From assembly GCF_006335005.1 (NCBI RefSeq), contig NZ_VDMP01000024.1, forward strand, positions 357,678 to 413,473: a stretch of 55,796 nt of DNA, in the 5' to 3' direction. The number at the start of each line of letters is the position of its first letter. Position 1 is the first letter of the stretch. Under the pieces are notes generated by a model. It was not told the DNA's origin and made no database searches. It saw only the letters and a program-made list of their open reading frames with translations. Made by a program: the position numbers and the translations under genes. The stretch is from Nocardioides albidus (GTDB lineage: Bacteria; Actinomycetota; Actinomycetes; Propionibacteriales; Nocardioidaceae). Below, piece after piece: positions 28,306 through 36,798 of the stretch.

Positions 28306-29010
28306 GTGAACACCCCTTCTCCTCGTGAGCCGGCCGGTCAGCAGCACGAGGCTGATCCTCGGCTCCCCGCCGCCGTCCTGTGGGACATGGACGGAACCCT
28401 CGTCGACACCGAGCCGTACTGGATGGCCACGGAGACCGCGATCGCCGAGGAGCACGGCGGGACGTGGACCCACGAGGACGCGATGACCCTGGTCGGCAAC
28501 GACCTGATCGTCTCGGGGGAGTACATCAGGGCCAAGCTCGGGCTCGCGCAGTCCGCCGAGGAGGTCGTCGAGATGCTCCTCGACGGCGTCGTGGACCAGG
28601 TCCGGCACGCGGTGCCCTGGTGTGCCGGCGCTCGCGAGCTCCTGCTGGCGCTGCACGACGCCGGCGTCCCGTGCGCGTTGGTCACGATGTCCTACCAGCG
28701 CTTCGTCGCGCCGATCCTCGAGCACCTGCCGCCCGAGACCTTCCGGGTGATCGTGACCGGCGACATGGTCGACAACGGCAAGCCGCACCCGGAGGCCTAT
28801 CTCACCGCGGCGGCCGCCCTCGGCGTCGACCCGGCCGACTGCGTCGCGATCGAGGACTCGCCGACCGGGGCGACCTCCGCCGAGGCCGCCGGCTGCCGGG
28901 TGCTGGTCGTGCCGAACCACGTGCCCGTGCCGCCGGGACCCGCGCGGACCTTCCGAGACTCGCTCGAGGGCGTCACTCCGGCAGAGCTGGGCTCGCTGCC
29001 TGCACGGTGA
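28306..29010 (+). CDS. HAD family hydrolase (beta-phosphoglucomutase-like)
   Basis: This 234-residue HAD subfamily IA phosphatase or mutase has motif I LWDMDGTLVDTE (about residues 25-36), motif II ALVTMS, motif III Lys in NGKPHPEAY and motif IV AIEDSPTG. A helical cap lies between motifs I and II. It acts on a small phosphorylated metabolite in the cytoplasm; the exact substrate is unknown. The GTG start has GGAGGG 7 nt upstream. The 3' end overlaps the convergent nuclease gene by 38 bp. Confidence 0.9.
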   Translation: MNTPSPREPAGQQHEADPRLPAAVLWDMDGTLVDTEPYWMATETAIAEEHGGTWTHEDAMTLVGNDLIVSGEYIRAKLGLAQSAEEVVEMLLDGVVDQVRHAVPWCAGARELLLALHDAGVPCALVTMSYQRFVAPILEHLPPETFRVIVTGDMVDNGKPHPEAYLTAAAALGVDPADCVAIEDSPTGATSAEAAGCRVLVVPNHVPVPPGPARTFRDSLEGVTPAELGSLPAR

Positions 29011-29896
29011 CGGGCTGCTCGGTGACGGGCTGCTCGACCGGGTACGGCGGGGGCGTGCCGCCGTACGCCGGGCAGATCGCCTGGTGGGCGCACCACGTGC
29101 AGCCGGCGCCCTTGCGCGCCTCGAACTCCCGGCGCTCGGTCGCGGCGCGGATCGCGTCCCACACGGCGAGCACCTTGCGCTCGGTGGCGAGCAGGTCGCG
29201 CTCGTCGGGCTCGTAGCGCAGCACCTCGCTGTTGCCGAGGTAGACCAGCTGCAGCATCTTCGGCACGACGCCGCGCATCCGCCACAGGACCAGGGCGTAG
29301 AACTTCAGCTGGAAGAGCGCCTTGCCCTCGAACATCTCGTGGGGAGAGGCGCCGCTCTTGTAGTCCACCACCCGGATCGCCCCGTCGGGCGCGATGTCGA
29401 CCCGGTCGATCACGCCGCGCAGCAGGAGCTTGGAGTCGGTGAGCGTCTCGACGTACAGCTCGCGCTCGGCCGGCTCGAGCCGCGTCGGGTCCTCGAGGTC
29501 GAAGTACTTCGCCAAGGTGTCGTGGCACGACGCGAGCCACGCGGTGATCTCCGGTCCGTCCTTCGCGAACATCTCGGTCACGGCCGGCTCGATCTCCTGC
29601 AGCTCCTCCCACGCCGGCGCCAGCATCCGGTCGGCCCGCTCGGGGGTGCGCTCGGCGGCCGGCAGGTCGAAGAGCTGCTCCAGGACGCGGTGGACGACCG
29701 TCCCGCGCACCGCGGCGGGCGAGGCGGGCTCCGGGAGCCGGTCGATGGTGCGGAAGCGGTAGAGGAGGGGGCAGTTGAGGAAGTCGCCGACCCGCGACGG
29801 CGACAGCGCGCCCAGCACCTCGACGCCGTCGACGCGGGTGCCGCCGCGCTCGGCCGGGTCGGCCGGCTCGACGCCGGCAACGGGTGCTGTGGTCAT
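28973..29896 (-). CDS. RecB-family exonuclease with Fe-S cysteine cluster
   Basis: This protein of about 307 residues is a stand-alone PD-(D/E)XK nuclease of the RecB/Cas4-like type. SPSRVGDFLNCPLLYRFR opens the domain with the first Cys. GVIDRVDIAPDG and RVVDYKSG carry the catalytic Asp, Asp and Lys. CTWCAHQAICPAY supplies three more Cys for a probable 4Fe-4S cluster. ATG 29896 is chosen because TACTGT lies 7 nt upstream; an in-frame ATG exists at 29926. A homologue sits at the same place next to trmI in mycobacteria as I recall. Role in DNA repair is inferred from the fold. Confidence 0.87.
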   Translation of the reverse strand: MTTAPVAGVEPADPAERGGTRVDGVEVLGALSPSRVGDFLNCPLLYRFRTIDRLPEPASPAAVRGTVVHRVLEQLFDLPAAERTPERADRMLAPAWEELQEIEPAVTEMFAKDGPEITAWLASCHDTLAKYFDLEDPTRLEPAERELYVETLTDSKLLLRGVIDRVDIAPDGAIRVVDYKSGASPHEMFEGKALFQLKFYALVLWRMRGVVPKMLQLVYLGNSEVLRYEPDERDLLATERKVLAVWDAIRAATERREFEARKGAGCTWCAHQAICPAYGGTPPPYPVEQPVTEQPVTVQAASPALPE

Positions 29897-29903
29897 GTCC
29901 CCG

Positions 29904-29909
29904 ACAGTA
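29904..29909 (-). promoter_or_regulatory. -10 element, leaderless (RecB-like gene)
   Basis: TACTGT on the minus strand, 7 nt before ATG 29896. Confidence 0.45.
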
Positions 29910-29950
29910 GGCGAGGCCTCCGACATTCCGTCCGTCAGCCGGTCGCCGGA

Positions 29951-29956
29951 TAGCCT
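29951..29956 (+). promoter_or_regulatory. -10 element, leaderless (site-2 protease)
   Basis: TAGCCT, 6 nt before ATG 29963. Confidence 0.5.
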
Positions 29957-29962
29957 CGAGCC

Positions 29963-31075
29963 ATGCCCGCCGACCATCCGCCCCTGCCCCGGGGCACGTT
30001 CCGGATCGGTCGGATCGCGGGCAGCCCCGTGCTCGTGTCGGGCTCCTGGTTCCTCATCGCCGGGCTGATCGCCGTCCTCATGGCGCCGCGGGTCGACCAG
30101 GTCCAGCCGGGGCTCGGCGGCCTGAAGTACGTCGTCGGCGTCGCCTTCGCGATCGCCCTCTACCTCGCCGTCCTCCTCCACGAGGCGTCCCACGCGCTGG
30201 TGGCCCGCCGGTTCGGGTTCACCGTGCACTCGATCACGCTGCACTTCCTCGGCGGGGCGACGTCGATCGAGGGGGAGGCCCGCCGCCCGCGCCAGGAGTT
30301 CTGGATCGCGGTCGTCGGTCCGATCACGTCGATCGCGGTCGGGGCCGGGGCGCTCGCCCTGTGGTTCGGCACGCCCGACGGCCTGCTGCGACTCGTCGTC
30401 GAGGGCCTCGCGGGCGCCAACTTGATGATCGGCGTCCTGAACCTCGTCCCCGGACTGCCGCTCGACGGCGGCCGGGTGCTCAAGGCCGGCGTCTGGGCGA
30501 TCACGGGACGGGTCCACACCGGCACCGCGGTCGCGGCCTGGACCGGCCGCGGGATCGCCGTCGCCGTCGGGGTGTGGGCGCTGTGGTCCTCGCGCCACGG
30601 TGCCGTCGTCAACCCGCTCATCCTCCTCGTCATCGCGCTGTTCCTCTGGAGCGGGGCCAGCCAGGCGCTCGCCGTCGCCGGCGTGACCCGTCAGTTCAGC
30701 GACATCGTCGCCACCGACCTGGCTCGGCGGGCGCTGACGGTGCCCGACGACCTCCCGCTGGCCGAGGCGATGCGCCGAGCCCGCGAGGCCGACGCCGGGA
30801 GCATCGTGACCACCACGGCCGACGGCAGCCCGGTCGGCGTCGTGGACGAGACCGCCGCCCGCGCCGTACCCGCGGACCGCGCGCCGTGGATCGCGGTCTC
30901 GACCGTCGCCCGCACCCTCGAGCCCGGACTGACGCTGCCCGTCGGGATCAGCGGCACGGAGCTGCTCGACACGGTGCGGTCCACGCCCGCCTCGGAGTAC
31001 GTCCTGCTCGAGGCGGACGGCCGCGTGTACGGCGTCCTCTCCGCCGCCGACCTGATCCGAGCCGTGCGCCGCTGA
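29963..31075 (+). CDS. Site-2 protease (M50) with C-terminal CBS-like region
   Basis: This 370-residue intramembrane zinc protease has HEASH at about residues 73-77 in a membrane helix. NLVPGLPLDGGR, at about 164-175, supplies the third zinc ligand. There are about six hydrophobic segments. The soluble C-terminus (about 245-370) resembles a CBS pair (TVPDDLPLAEAMRRA, GVLSAADLIRAV) that may sense a nucleotide. Such enzymes release membrane-bound regulators or trim membrane proteins; the substrate is unknown. It starts from a leaderless-type promoter. Confidence 0.88.
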   Translation: MPADHPPLPRGTFRIGRIAGSPVLVSGSWFLIAGLIAVLMAPRVDQVQPGLGGLKYVVGVAFAIALYLAVLLHEASHALVARRFGFTVHSITLHFLGGATSIEGEARRPRQEFWIAVVGPITSIAVGAGALALWFGTPDGLLRLVVEGLAGANLMIGVLNLVPGLPLDGGRVLKAGVWAITGRVHTGTAVAAWTGRGIAVAVGVWALWSSRHGAVVNPLILLVIALFLWSGASQALAVAGVTRQFSDIVATDLARRALTVPDDLPLAEAMRRAREADAGSIVTTTADGSPVGVVDETAARAVPADRAPWIAVSTVARTLEPGLTLPVGISGTELLDTVRSTPASEYVLLEADGRVYGVLSAADLIRAVRR

Positions 31076-31104
31076 GCCGATTCAGGCAGCGGCCGCCGGG
31101 CCGA

Positions 31105-31110
31105 TAGATT
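31105..31110 (+). promoter_or_regulatory. -10 element, leaderless (trmI)
   Basis: TAGATT, 6 nt before GTG 31117. Confidence 0.5.
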
Positions 31111-31116
31111 GCGCCG

Positions 31117-32070
31117 GTGACCGATGCGCCCCTCAGCCCCTCCGGCGACGTACCCCCCGATGCCTGGTCCGGCGTCCACCGCGGCCCCCTGCGGGTCGGC
31201 GAGTGGGTCCGGCTGGTCGACGGCAAGGGCCGCAAGCACAACTTCGAGCTCGTCGAGGGCAAGCGCTTCTTCTCCAACAAGGGCCACCTCGAGCACGACG
31301 AGCTGATCGGGCGCGAGGAGGGGTTCACGGTCACCTCGTCGGCCGGCGGCGAGTACCTCGTGTTCCGCCCGCTGCTGTCGGAGTTCGTCGTCTCGATGCC
31401 CCGCGGGGCGGCGGTGGTCTACCCGAAGGACTCCGCGCAGATCATCGCGATGGCCGACATCTTCCCCGGCGCCCACGTCGTCGAGGCGGGCGTCGGCTCG
31501 GGCGCGCTGACCTGCTCCCTGCTGCGTGCCGTCGGGCCGCACGGCCGCGTGTCGTCGTACGAGCGGCGCGAGGAGTTCGCCGACGTCGCCCGCCGCAACG
31601 TCACCCAGTTCTTCGGCGGCGACCACCCCGCCTGGCGGCTCACCCTCGGCGACCTGGCCGAGGAGCTGCCCGCGTCGGGGGAGCGCTGCGACCGGATCAT
31701 CCTCGACATGCTCGCCCCCTGGGACTGCCTGGATGCGGCCGCCGACGCGCTGCTGCCCGGCGGCATCGTGTGCGCGTACGTCGCCACCACCACCCAGCTG
31801 TCGAAGTTCGTCGAGGCGGTGCGCGTCCACGGCGGCTTCACCGAGCCGGCCCCGTGGGAGTCGCTGGTCCGTGACTGGCACGTCGAGGGCCTCGCCGTAC
31901 GCCCCGGCCACAAGATGATCGGCCACACCGCCTTCCTCGTCACCGCGCGGCGGATGGCACCCGGCGAGCGTGCCCCCCTGAAGAAGCGCCGCCCCGCCCC
32001 CGGCGCCTACGGACCCGACTACAGCGGCCCCCGCCCGCCCGGCGTCCCGGACACCCCCGCCGAGGACTGA
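31117..32070 (+). CDS. trmI: tRNA (adenine-58-N1)-methyltransferase TrmI
   Basis: This 317-residue SAM-dependent enzyme methylates A58 in the T-loop of tRNA. The N-terminal small beta domain ([18 protein letters not shown]) leads into the Rossmann domain. The SAM motif [12 protein letters not shown] is at about residues 124-135, [13 protein letters not shown] follows, and the catalytic DMLAPWD comes at about 196. Length and layout match the bacterial tetrameric TrmI. Position next to mpa matches the mycobacterial order. The C-terminal tail is Pro/Lys-rich. Confidence 0.94.
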   Translation: MTDAPLSPSGDVPPDAWSGVHRGPLRVGEWVRLVDGKGRKHNFELVEGKRFFSNKGHLEHDELIGREEGFTVTSSAGGEYLVFRPLLSEFVVSMPRGAAVVYPKDSAQIIAMADIFPGAHVVEAGVGSGALTCSLLRAVGPHGRVSSYERREEFADVARRNVTQFFGGDHPAWRLTLGDLAEELPASGERCDRIILDMLAPWDCLDAAADALLPGGIVCAYVATTTQLSKFVEAVRVHGGFTEPAPWESLVRDWHVEGLAVRPGHKMIGHTAFLVTARRMAPGERAPLKKRRPAPGAYGPDYSGPRPPGVPDTPAED

Positions 32071-32082
32071 GGGCGGCGATCA

Positions 32083-32110
32083 GCACGCGGTTTGGGACCG
32101 AACCGCGTGC
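32083..32110. repeat. GCGGTT-N8-AACCGC palindrome, copy 2
   Basis: It has 10-bp arms GCACGCGGTT and AACCGCGTGC around TGGGACCG. It lies 12 bp after the trmI stop and upstream of mpa. The centre is identical to the reverse complement of the centre of copy 4. Confidence 0.8.
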
Positions 32111-32125
32111 ATTTCGGCCCGCGAC

Positions 32126-32149
32126 ATGCGGTTGGGGACCAAACCGCAT
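32126..32149. repeat. GCGGTT-N8-AACCGC palindrome, copy 3
   Basis: It has arms ATGCGGTT and AACCGCAT around GGGGACCA. The centre is 41 bp from that of copy 2. It shares CCAAACCGCATCAATCAC with copy 4, so the similarity runs beyond the arms. Confidence 0.8.
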
Positions 32150-32178
32150 CAATCACTTCCCCGCACCACCGGCCCGAG

Positions 32179-32184
32179 TAATGT
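32179..32184 (+). promoter_or_regulatory. -10 element of mpa
   Basis: TAATGT lies 20 nt before ATG 32205. The short leader carries AAGGAGGTG, one of the strongest ribosome sites in the window. Confidence 0.5.
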
Positions 32185-32204
32185 CGGTGACAAGGAGGTG
32201 TGCC

Positions 32205-33968
32205 ATGACGAGCATGGGTGAAGGCACGACCGGCGGACACCACTCCCCGAGCCGTGAGGAGCTCGAGGACCAGGTGCGCTACCTCGAGGAGGAGGTGCGG
32301 GACCTGCGCCACCGCCTGGTCGACTCGCCGGGCGGCGCCGCCCGGTCGCTCGAGGCCCGACTCGCCGAGGCCCAGCGGTCCCTGGCGGCGGTGACCTCGC
32401 AGAACGAGCGGCTCGCCGGGACGCTGCGCGATGCCCGCGACCAGATCCTGAAGCTGAAGGAGGAGGTCGACCGGCTGGCCCAGCCGCCGGCGGGCTTCGG
32501 CACCTTCCTCCAGCGCAACGACGACGACACCGTCGACGTCTTCACCGGCGGCCGCAAGCTGCGGGTGACCGCCAGTCCCGCTGTCGACCTCGACACGCTC
32601 CAGCGTGGCCAGGAGGTCATGCTCAACGAGTCCCTCAACGTGGTCGCCGCGTTCGAGTACGAGACGGTCGGCGAGGTCGTCATGCTGAAGGAGGTCCTGG
32701 CCGACGGCGAGCGCGTCCTGGTCATCGCCAATGCCGACGAGGAGCGGGTCGTCCGCCTGGCCGAGCCGCTGCTCACCGAGACCCTGCGCGCCGGCGACTC
32801 GCTGCTGCTCGACTCGCGAGCCGGCTACGTCTACGAGAAGGTGCCGAAGTCGGAGGTCGAGGAACTGGTCCTCGAAGAGGTCCCCGACATCACCTACGAG
32901 ATGATCGGCGGCCTCGGCAACCAGATCGAGATGATCCAGGACGCCGTCGAGCTGCCCTACCTCTACCCCGAGCTGTTCGCCGAGCACGAGCTCAAGCCGC
33001 CCAAGGGGATCCTGCTCTACGGCCCCCCGGGCTGCGGCAAGACGCTGATCGCGAAGGCCGTCGCCAACTCGCTGGCCAAGAAGGTCGCCGCCAAGACCGG
33101 TCAGGAGGGGAAGTCCTACTTCCTCAACATCAAGGGCCCCGAGCTCCTCAACAAGTACGTCGGCGAGACCGAGCGGCACATCCGCCTGGTCTTCCAGCGG
33201 GCGCGGGAGAAGGCGAGCACCGGTACGCCGGTCATCGTGTTCTTCGACGAGATGGACTCGCTGTTCCGCACCCGCGGCTCGGGCGTGTCCTCCGACGTCG
33301 AGAACACCATCGTCCCGCAGCTGCTCAGCGAGATCGACGGTGTCGAGCTGCTCGAGAACGTGCTCGTGATCGGCGCGTCCAACCGCGAGGACATGATCGA
33401 CCCGGCGATCCTGCGGCCCGGTCGTCTCGACGTGAAGATCAAGATCGAGCGCCCCGACGCGGAGTCGGCCCGCGACATCTTCAGCAAGTACCTCACCGCC
33501 AACCTGCCGCTCCACGCCGACGACCTGCGCGAGTTCGGCGGCGACCGGCAGGCCGCGGTGGGCGGGATGATCCAGGCGACGGTCGAGCGGATGTACTCCG
33601 AGACCGAGGAGAACCGCTTCCTCGAGGTGACCTACGCCAACGGCGACAAGGAGGTCCTCTACTTCAAGGACTTCAACTCCGGCGCCATGATCCAGAACAT
33701 CGTCGACCGCGCGAAGAAGATGGCCATCAAGGACTTCCTCGACCACGACCAGAAGGGACTCCGGGTCTCCCACCTGCTGCAGGCGTGCGTCGACGAGTTC
33801 AAGGAGAACGAGGACCTGCCCAACACCACCAACCCCGACGACTGGGCGCGGATCTCGGGCAAGAAGGGCGAGCGGATCGTGTTCATCCGCACCCTCATCA
33901 CCGGCAAGCAGGGCACCGAGCCGGGCCGTTCGATCGACACGGTCAGCGACACGGGCCAGTACCTCTGA
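32205..33968 (+). CDS. mpa: Proteasome-associated AAA+ ATPase (Mpa/ARC)
   Basis: This 587-residue hexameric unfoldase captures pupylated proteins and threads them into the 20S core. The N-terminal coiled coil (about 20-80, [19 protein letters not shown]) is the Pup docking site. Two OB domains follow. The AAA+ module has Walker A GPPGCGKT (about 273-280), Walker [10 protein letters not shown] (about 343-351) and an arginine-finger region RPGRLD. The chain ends in GQYL; the penultimate Tyr is the proteasome-opening anchor. ATG 32205 is chosen for the AAGGAGGTG site. Two palindromes lie upstream. Confidence 0.97.
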   Translation: MTSMGEGTTGGHHSPSREELEDQVRYLEEEVRDLRHRLVDSPGGAARSLEARLAEAQRSLAAVTSQNERLAGTLRDARDQILKLKEEVDRLAQPPAGFGTFLQRNDDDTVDVFTGGRKLRVTASPAVDLDTLQRGQEVMLNESLNVVAAFEYETVGEVVMLKEVLADGERVLVIANADEERVVRLAEPLLTETLRAGDSLLLDSRAGYVYEKVPKSEVEELVLEEVPDITYEMIGGLGNQIEMIQDAVELPYLYPELFAEHELKPPKGILLYGPPGCGKTLIAKAVANSLAKKVAAKTGQEGKSYFLNIKGPELLNKYVGETERHIRLVFQRAREKASTGTPVIVFFDEMDSLFRTRGSGVSSDVENTIVPQLLSEIDGVELLENVLVIGASNREDMIDPAILRPGRLDVKIKIERPDAESARDIFSKYLTANLPLHADDLREFGGDRQAAVGGMIQATVERMYSETEENRFLEVTYANGDKEVLYFKDFNSGAMIQNIVDRAKKMAIKDFLDHDQKGLRVSHLLQACVDEFKENEDLPNTTNPDDWARISGKKGERIVFIRTLITGKQGTEPGRSIDTVSDTGQYL

Positions 33969-33988
33969 CCGCTGTTGGTGCCCTCGCC

Positions 33989-33994
33989 TAGGGT
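33989..33994 (+). promoter_or_regulatory. -10 element of the 24-residue microprotein
   Basis: TAGGGT, 39 nt before ATG 34034. The transcript would start near 34001 and include GGAGGAG. Confidence 0.5.
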
Positions 33995-34033
33995 GGGCGG
34001 GTCATCACCCGACCATCCGGAGGAGCCCCCCAC

Positions 34034-34108
34034 ATGAAGAAGCTCATCATCGTCGCCCTCGTCGCGCTCGGCGTCACCGCCGCCGTCAAGGTCGCGAAGA
34101 GCCGCTGA
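34034..34108 (+). CDS. 24-residue membrane microprotein
   Basis: The product MKKLIIVALVALGVTAAVKV plus AKSR is a single hydrophobic helix with Lys at both ends, a typical small membrane-anchored peptide. Support for a real gene comes from three signals: a TAGGGT -10, a GGAGGAG ribosome site 8 nt before the ATG, and a strong hairpin 6 nt after the stop. The family is unknown. It may interact with a membrane protein; the neighbouring convergent gene is also a membrane protein. Confidence 0.6.
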   Translation: MKKLIIVALVALGVTAAVKVAKSR

Positions 34109-34114
34109 CTCCCG

Positions 34115-34141
34115 CGTGCCGGGCCCCCGGGGCCCGGCACG
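34115..34141. terminator. Strong bidirectional hairpin terminator
   Basis: CGTGCCGGGCC and GGCCCGGCACG form an 11-bp perfect stem with a 5-nt loop. It lies between the microprotein stop and the convergent DUF1206 stop. Confidence 0.65.
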
Positions 34142-34146
34142 TCCGC

Positions 34147-34974
34147 TCAGCCTCCGCGCAGGAAGCGCGCGCGCACGATGTGGAAGGCGCCGTAGCAGGC
34201 CAGGCCGGCCGCCACGACGAGCATCAGGGCCGGTCCGAACGGCTCGTCCCGGAACCTCGCGATGGCCTGGTCCAGGCCGCCCGACTTCGACGGGTCGTGG
34301 GTCACCGCGCTCCACACGAACATCCCGGCCAGCACGAGGAACGCCACGCCCCGGGCGACGTACCCGACGCGGGCGAGCACCGTGACGACCCGGCCGACGG
34401 CGCCGGTGCGGCCCTCGATGTCGAGGCCTCTGCGCCAGCGCCCGGTCACGACGTGGACGAAGCTCAACACGCCGACACCGGCGAGTGCGAGCGCGATGAG
34501 CACCACGACCGTCCGCCCGAACGGCAGCTCCATGAGGCGACCGGTCACGCCTCCTCCGCTGCCGCTGGCGTGACCGCTGGCGACCCGGACCGCCAGGACC
34601 GCCAGCACGCCGAAGACCACGCCCCGGCCCGCTGACGCGGCGCGACCCGCCCAGCGCCGCAGGCCGTCCTCGTCGCGATGGCCGCCGACGGCCTGGCAGG
34701 CCTCCCACACCACCAGCCCGGCCAGACCCGCCGCGGCCAGCCAGAGCACGACGGCGCCCAGCGGCTGCTCGCGCACCTGCTCCAGCGCACCCTGTCCCGA
34801 CGCCGAGCCGGTGGGGCGGCCCAGCGCGGCCTGTCCGGCCAACCAGCCGATGAGGATGTAGACGACGCCGTACGCCGCCATGCCGGCGCGGGCGGCGCCG
34901 CTGACCGCCGGATGGTCCCGCGCCTCTCGCGCGGCCTCCTCGGTCTCGTCCCGCGCATCGGCCAACGACCTCAC
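34147..34974 (-). CDS. DUF1206 family membrane protein
   Basis: This 275-residue protein has about six membrane segments built from three repeats of the same two-helix unit. Each repeat opens with an aromatic-rich G-x-x-x-x-G helix (ARAGMAAYGVVYILIGWLAG; SAGRGVVFGVLAVLAV; ARVGYVARGVAFLVLAG). This is the known layout of DUF1206. The function is not known. The start is GTG. It stands alone between two terminator-like elements and dop. Confidence 0.87.
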   Translation of the reverse strand: MRSLADARDETEEAAREARDHPAVSGAARAGMAAYGVVYILIGWLAGQAALGRPTGSASGQGALEQVREQPLGAVVLWLAAAGLAGLVVWEACQAVGGHRDEDGLRRWAGRAASAGRGVVFGVLAVLAVRVASGHASGSGGGVTGRLMELPFGRTVVVLIALALAGVGVLSFVHVVTGRWRRGLDIEGRTGAVGRVVTVLARVGYVARGVAFLVLAGMFVWSAVTHDPSKSGGLDQAIARFRDEPFGPALMLVVAAGLACYGAFHIVRARFLRGG

Positions 34975-35038
34975 CCCCGTCCCTGTCCGCTACCCGAACG
35001 GCGTCCCGGCATCCCGCCGGAGCACAGGGTGCACGCCG

Positions 35039-35044
35039 TAGGCT
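35039..35044 (+). promoter_or_regulatory. -10 element, leaderless (dop)
   Basis: TAGGCT, 6 nt before ATG 35051. Confidence 0.55.
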
Positions 35045-35050
35045 GGACGC

Positions 35051-36559
35051 ATGAGCGTGCGCCGCGTGATGGGCACCGAGGTGGAGTACGGCATCTCGGT
35101 CCAGGGCCAGCCGACCGCCAACCCGATGGTGGCGTCGTCACAGGTCGTCAACGCCTACGCGAGCGCCACCGTGCGCGCCCGCCGGGCCCGCTGGGACTTC
35201 GAGGAGGAGTCGCCGCTGCGCGACGCCCGCGGCTTCGACATGTCGCGCCAGATCGCCGACCCCAGCCAGCTCACCGACGAGGACCTCGGCCTGGCCAACG
35301 TCATCCTCACCAACGGCGCCCGGCTCTACGTCGACCACGCCCACCCGGAGTACTCCACGCCCGAGGTCGTCAGTCCCCTCGACGTCGTCCGCTGGGACAA
35401 GGCGGGGGAGCAGGTCATGCTCGACGCCGCCCGGCGCGCGCAGCAGCTGCCGGGCAATCCCGCGATCGTGCTCTACAAGAACAACACCGACAACAAGGGC
35501 GCCTCGTACGGCGCGCACGAGAACTACCTCATGCGCCGCTCGACGCCCTTCGCGGACATCGTGCGCCACCTGACCCCCTTCTTCGTCAGCAGGCAGGTGT
35601 TCTGCGGCGCCGGACGGGTCGGCAAGGGCCAGGACGGTCGCGACCACGGCTTCCAGATCAGCCAGCGCGCCGACTTCTTCGAGGTCGAGGTCGGCCTCGA
35701 GACCACCCTGAAGCGGCCGATCATCAACACCCGCGACGAGCCGCACGCGGATCCGGAGAAGTACCGCCGCCTGCACGTGATCATCGGCGACGCCAACCTG
35801 GCCGAGGTCGCGACGTACCTCAAGGTCGGCACGACCTCATTGGTGCTGGCGATGATCGAGGACCAGTTCATCACCCGGGACCTGGCCGTCGACACCCCGG
35901 TCGCGGCTCTGCGCGCGGTCTCCCACGACCCGAGCCTGCGGCAGACCGTGACGATGGCGGACGGGCGCAAGCTGACCGGCATCCAGCTGCAGCTGGAGTT
36001 CCTCGACCTGGCCAAGAAGTACGTCGAGGACCGCTACGGCGCCGACGCCGACGCCCAGACCGTCGACGTCCTGGCCCGGTGGGAGGACGTCCTCGCGCGG
36101 CTGGAGTCCGACCCGATGTCGCTGGCCGACCAGCTCGACTGGGTGGCGAAGCTGAAGCTCATCGAGCAGTACCGCTCGCGCGACGCGCTGGCCTGGGACG
36201 ACGCGAAGCTGCAGCTGATCGACTACCAGTACTCCGACATCCGGCCCGAGAAGGGTCTCTACCACCGTCTCGTCGGGGCCGGCCGGATCCAGCGGCTGCT
36301 CACCGACGACGACGTCGAGCAGGCGATGACCAACCCGCCGGAGCAGACCCGGGCCTACTTCCGCGGCCGCTGCCTGGAGAAGTACGCCTCCGACATCGCC
36401 GCGGCGTCGTGGGACTCGGTCATCTTCGACCTGCCCGGGCGTGAGTCGCTCCAGCGGGTGCCGACCATCGACCCGCTGCGCGGCAGCAAGGCGCACGTCG
36501 GCGAGCTGATCGACCGGTGTGCCACCGCCGACGAGTTGGTCCGCGCCCTCAGCCGTTAG
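35051..36559 (+). CDS. dop: Pup deamidase/depupylase Dop
   Basis: This 502-residue glutamine-synthetase-like enzyme removes Pup from substrates and, where needed, converts Pup C-terminal Gln to Glu. It has the opening GTEVEYGIS with the metal-binding Glu, and [14 protein letters not shown] with Asp95, the catalytic Asp known in the mycobacterial enzyme. The Dop-specific loop (about residues 40-80, [18 protein letters not shown]) distinguishes it from Paf[21 protein letters not shown] and [11 protein letters not shown] are also diagnostic. Pup here is already Glu-ended, so depupylation is the likely main task. It lies 35 bp upstream of pup. Confidence 0.96.
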   Translation: MSVRRVMGTEVEYGISVQGQPTANPMVASSQVVNAYASATVRARRARWDFEEESPLRDARGFDMSRQIADPSQLTDEDLGLANVILTNGARLYVDHAHPEYSTPEVVSPLDVVRWDKAGEQVMLDAARRAQQLPGNPAIVLYKNNTDNKGASYGAHENYLMRRSTPFADIVRHLTPFFVSRQVFCGAGRVGKGQDGRDHGFQISQRADFFEVEVGLETTLKRPIINTRDEPHADPEKYRRLHVIIGDANLAEVATYLKVGTTSLVLAMIEDQFITRDLAVDTPVAALRAVSHDPSLRQTVTMADGRKLTGIQLQLEFLDLAKKYVEDRYGADADAQTVDVLARWEDVLARLESDPMSLADQLDWVAKLKLIEQYRSRDALAWDDAKLQLIDYQYSDIRPEKGLYHRLVGAGRIQRLLTDDDVEQAMTNPPEQTRAYFRGRCLEKYASDIAAASWDSVIFDLPGRESLQRVPTIDPLRGSKAHVGELIDRCATADELVRALSR

Positions 36560-36582
36560 CCCCGCGCTCGGGGCGGAGTGGA

Positions 36583-36588
36583 TAGGCT
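36583..36588 (+). promoter_or_regulatory. -10 element, leaderless (pup)
   Basis: TAGGCT, 6 nt before ATG 36595. It is identical in sequence and spacing to the dop promoter. Confidence 0.55.
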
Positions 36589-36594
36589 GGCGTC

Positions 36595-36792
36595 ATGGCC
36601 CAGGAGCAGAAGCAGCCGCGCAAGTCCGAGGAGACGGAGGAGACGACCGAGGTCGCCCCCGAGTCCGACGTGGCCGAGCGCAAGGAGGCCCTCGACGACG
36701 ACGTCGACGCGATCCTCGACGAGATCGACGACGTGCTCGAGACCAATGCCGAGGACTTCGTGAAGTCGTTCATCCAGAAGGGCGGCGAGTAG
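36595..36792 (+). CDS. pup: Prokaryotic ubiquitin-like protein Pup
   Basis: This 65-residue acidic, mostly disordered tag protein is linked through its C-terminus to substrate lysines. The helical Mpa-binding segment is DVDAILDEIDDVLETNAEDF, and the tail is FIQKGGE. The last codon is GAG, so Pup ends in Glu and not the Gln found in mycobacteria; PafA can use it without deamidation. It sits between dop and prcB, 6 bp before prcB, as usual. A leaderless-type promoter precedes it. Confidence 0.97.
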   Translation: MAQEQKQPRKSEETEETTEVAPESDVAERKEALDDDVDAILDEIDDVLETNAEDFVKSFIQKGGE

Positions 36793-36798
36793 CCCTCG

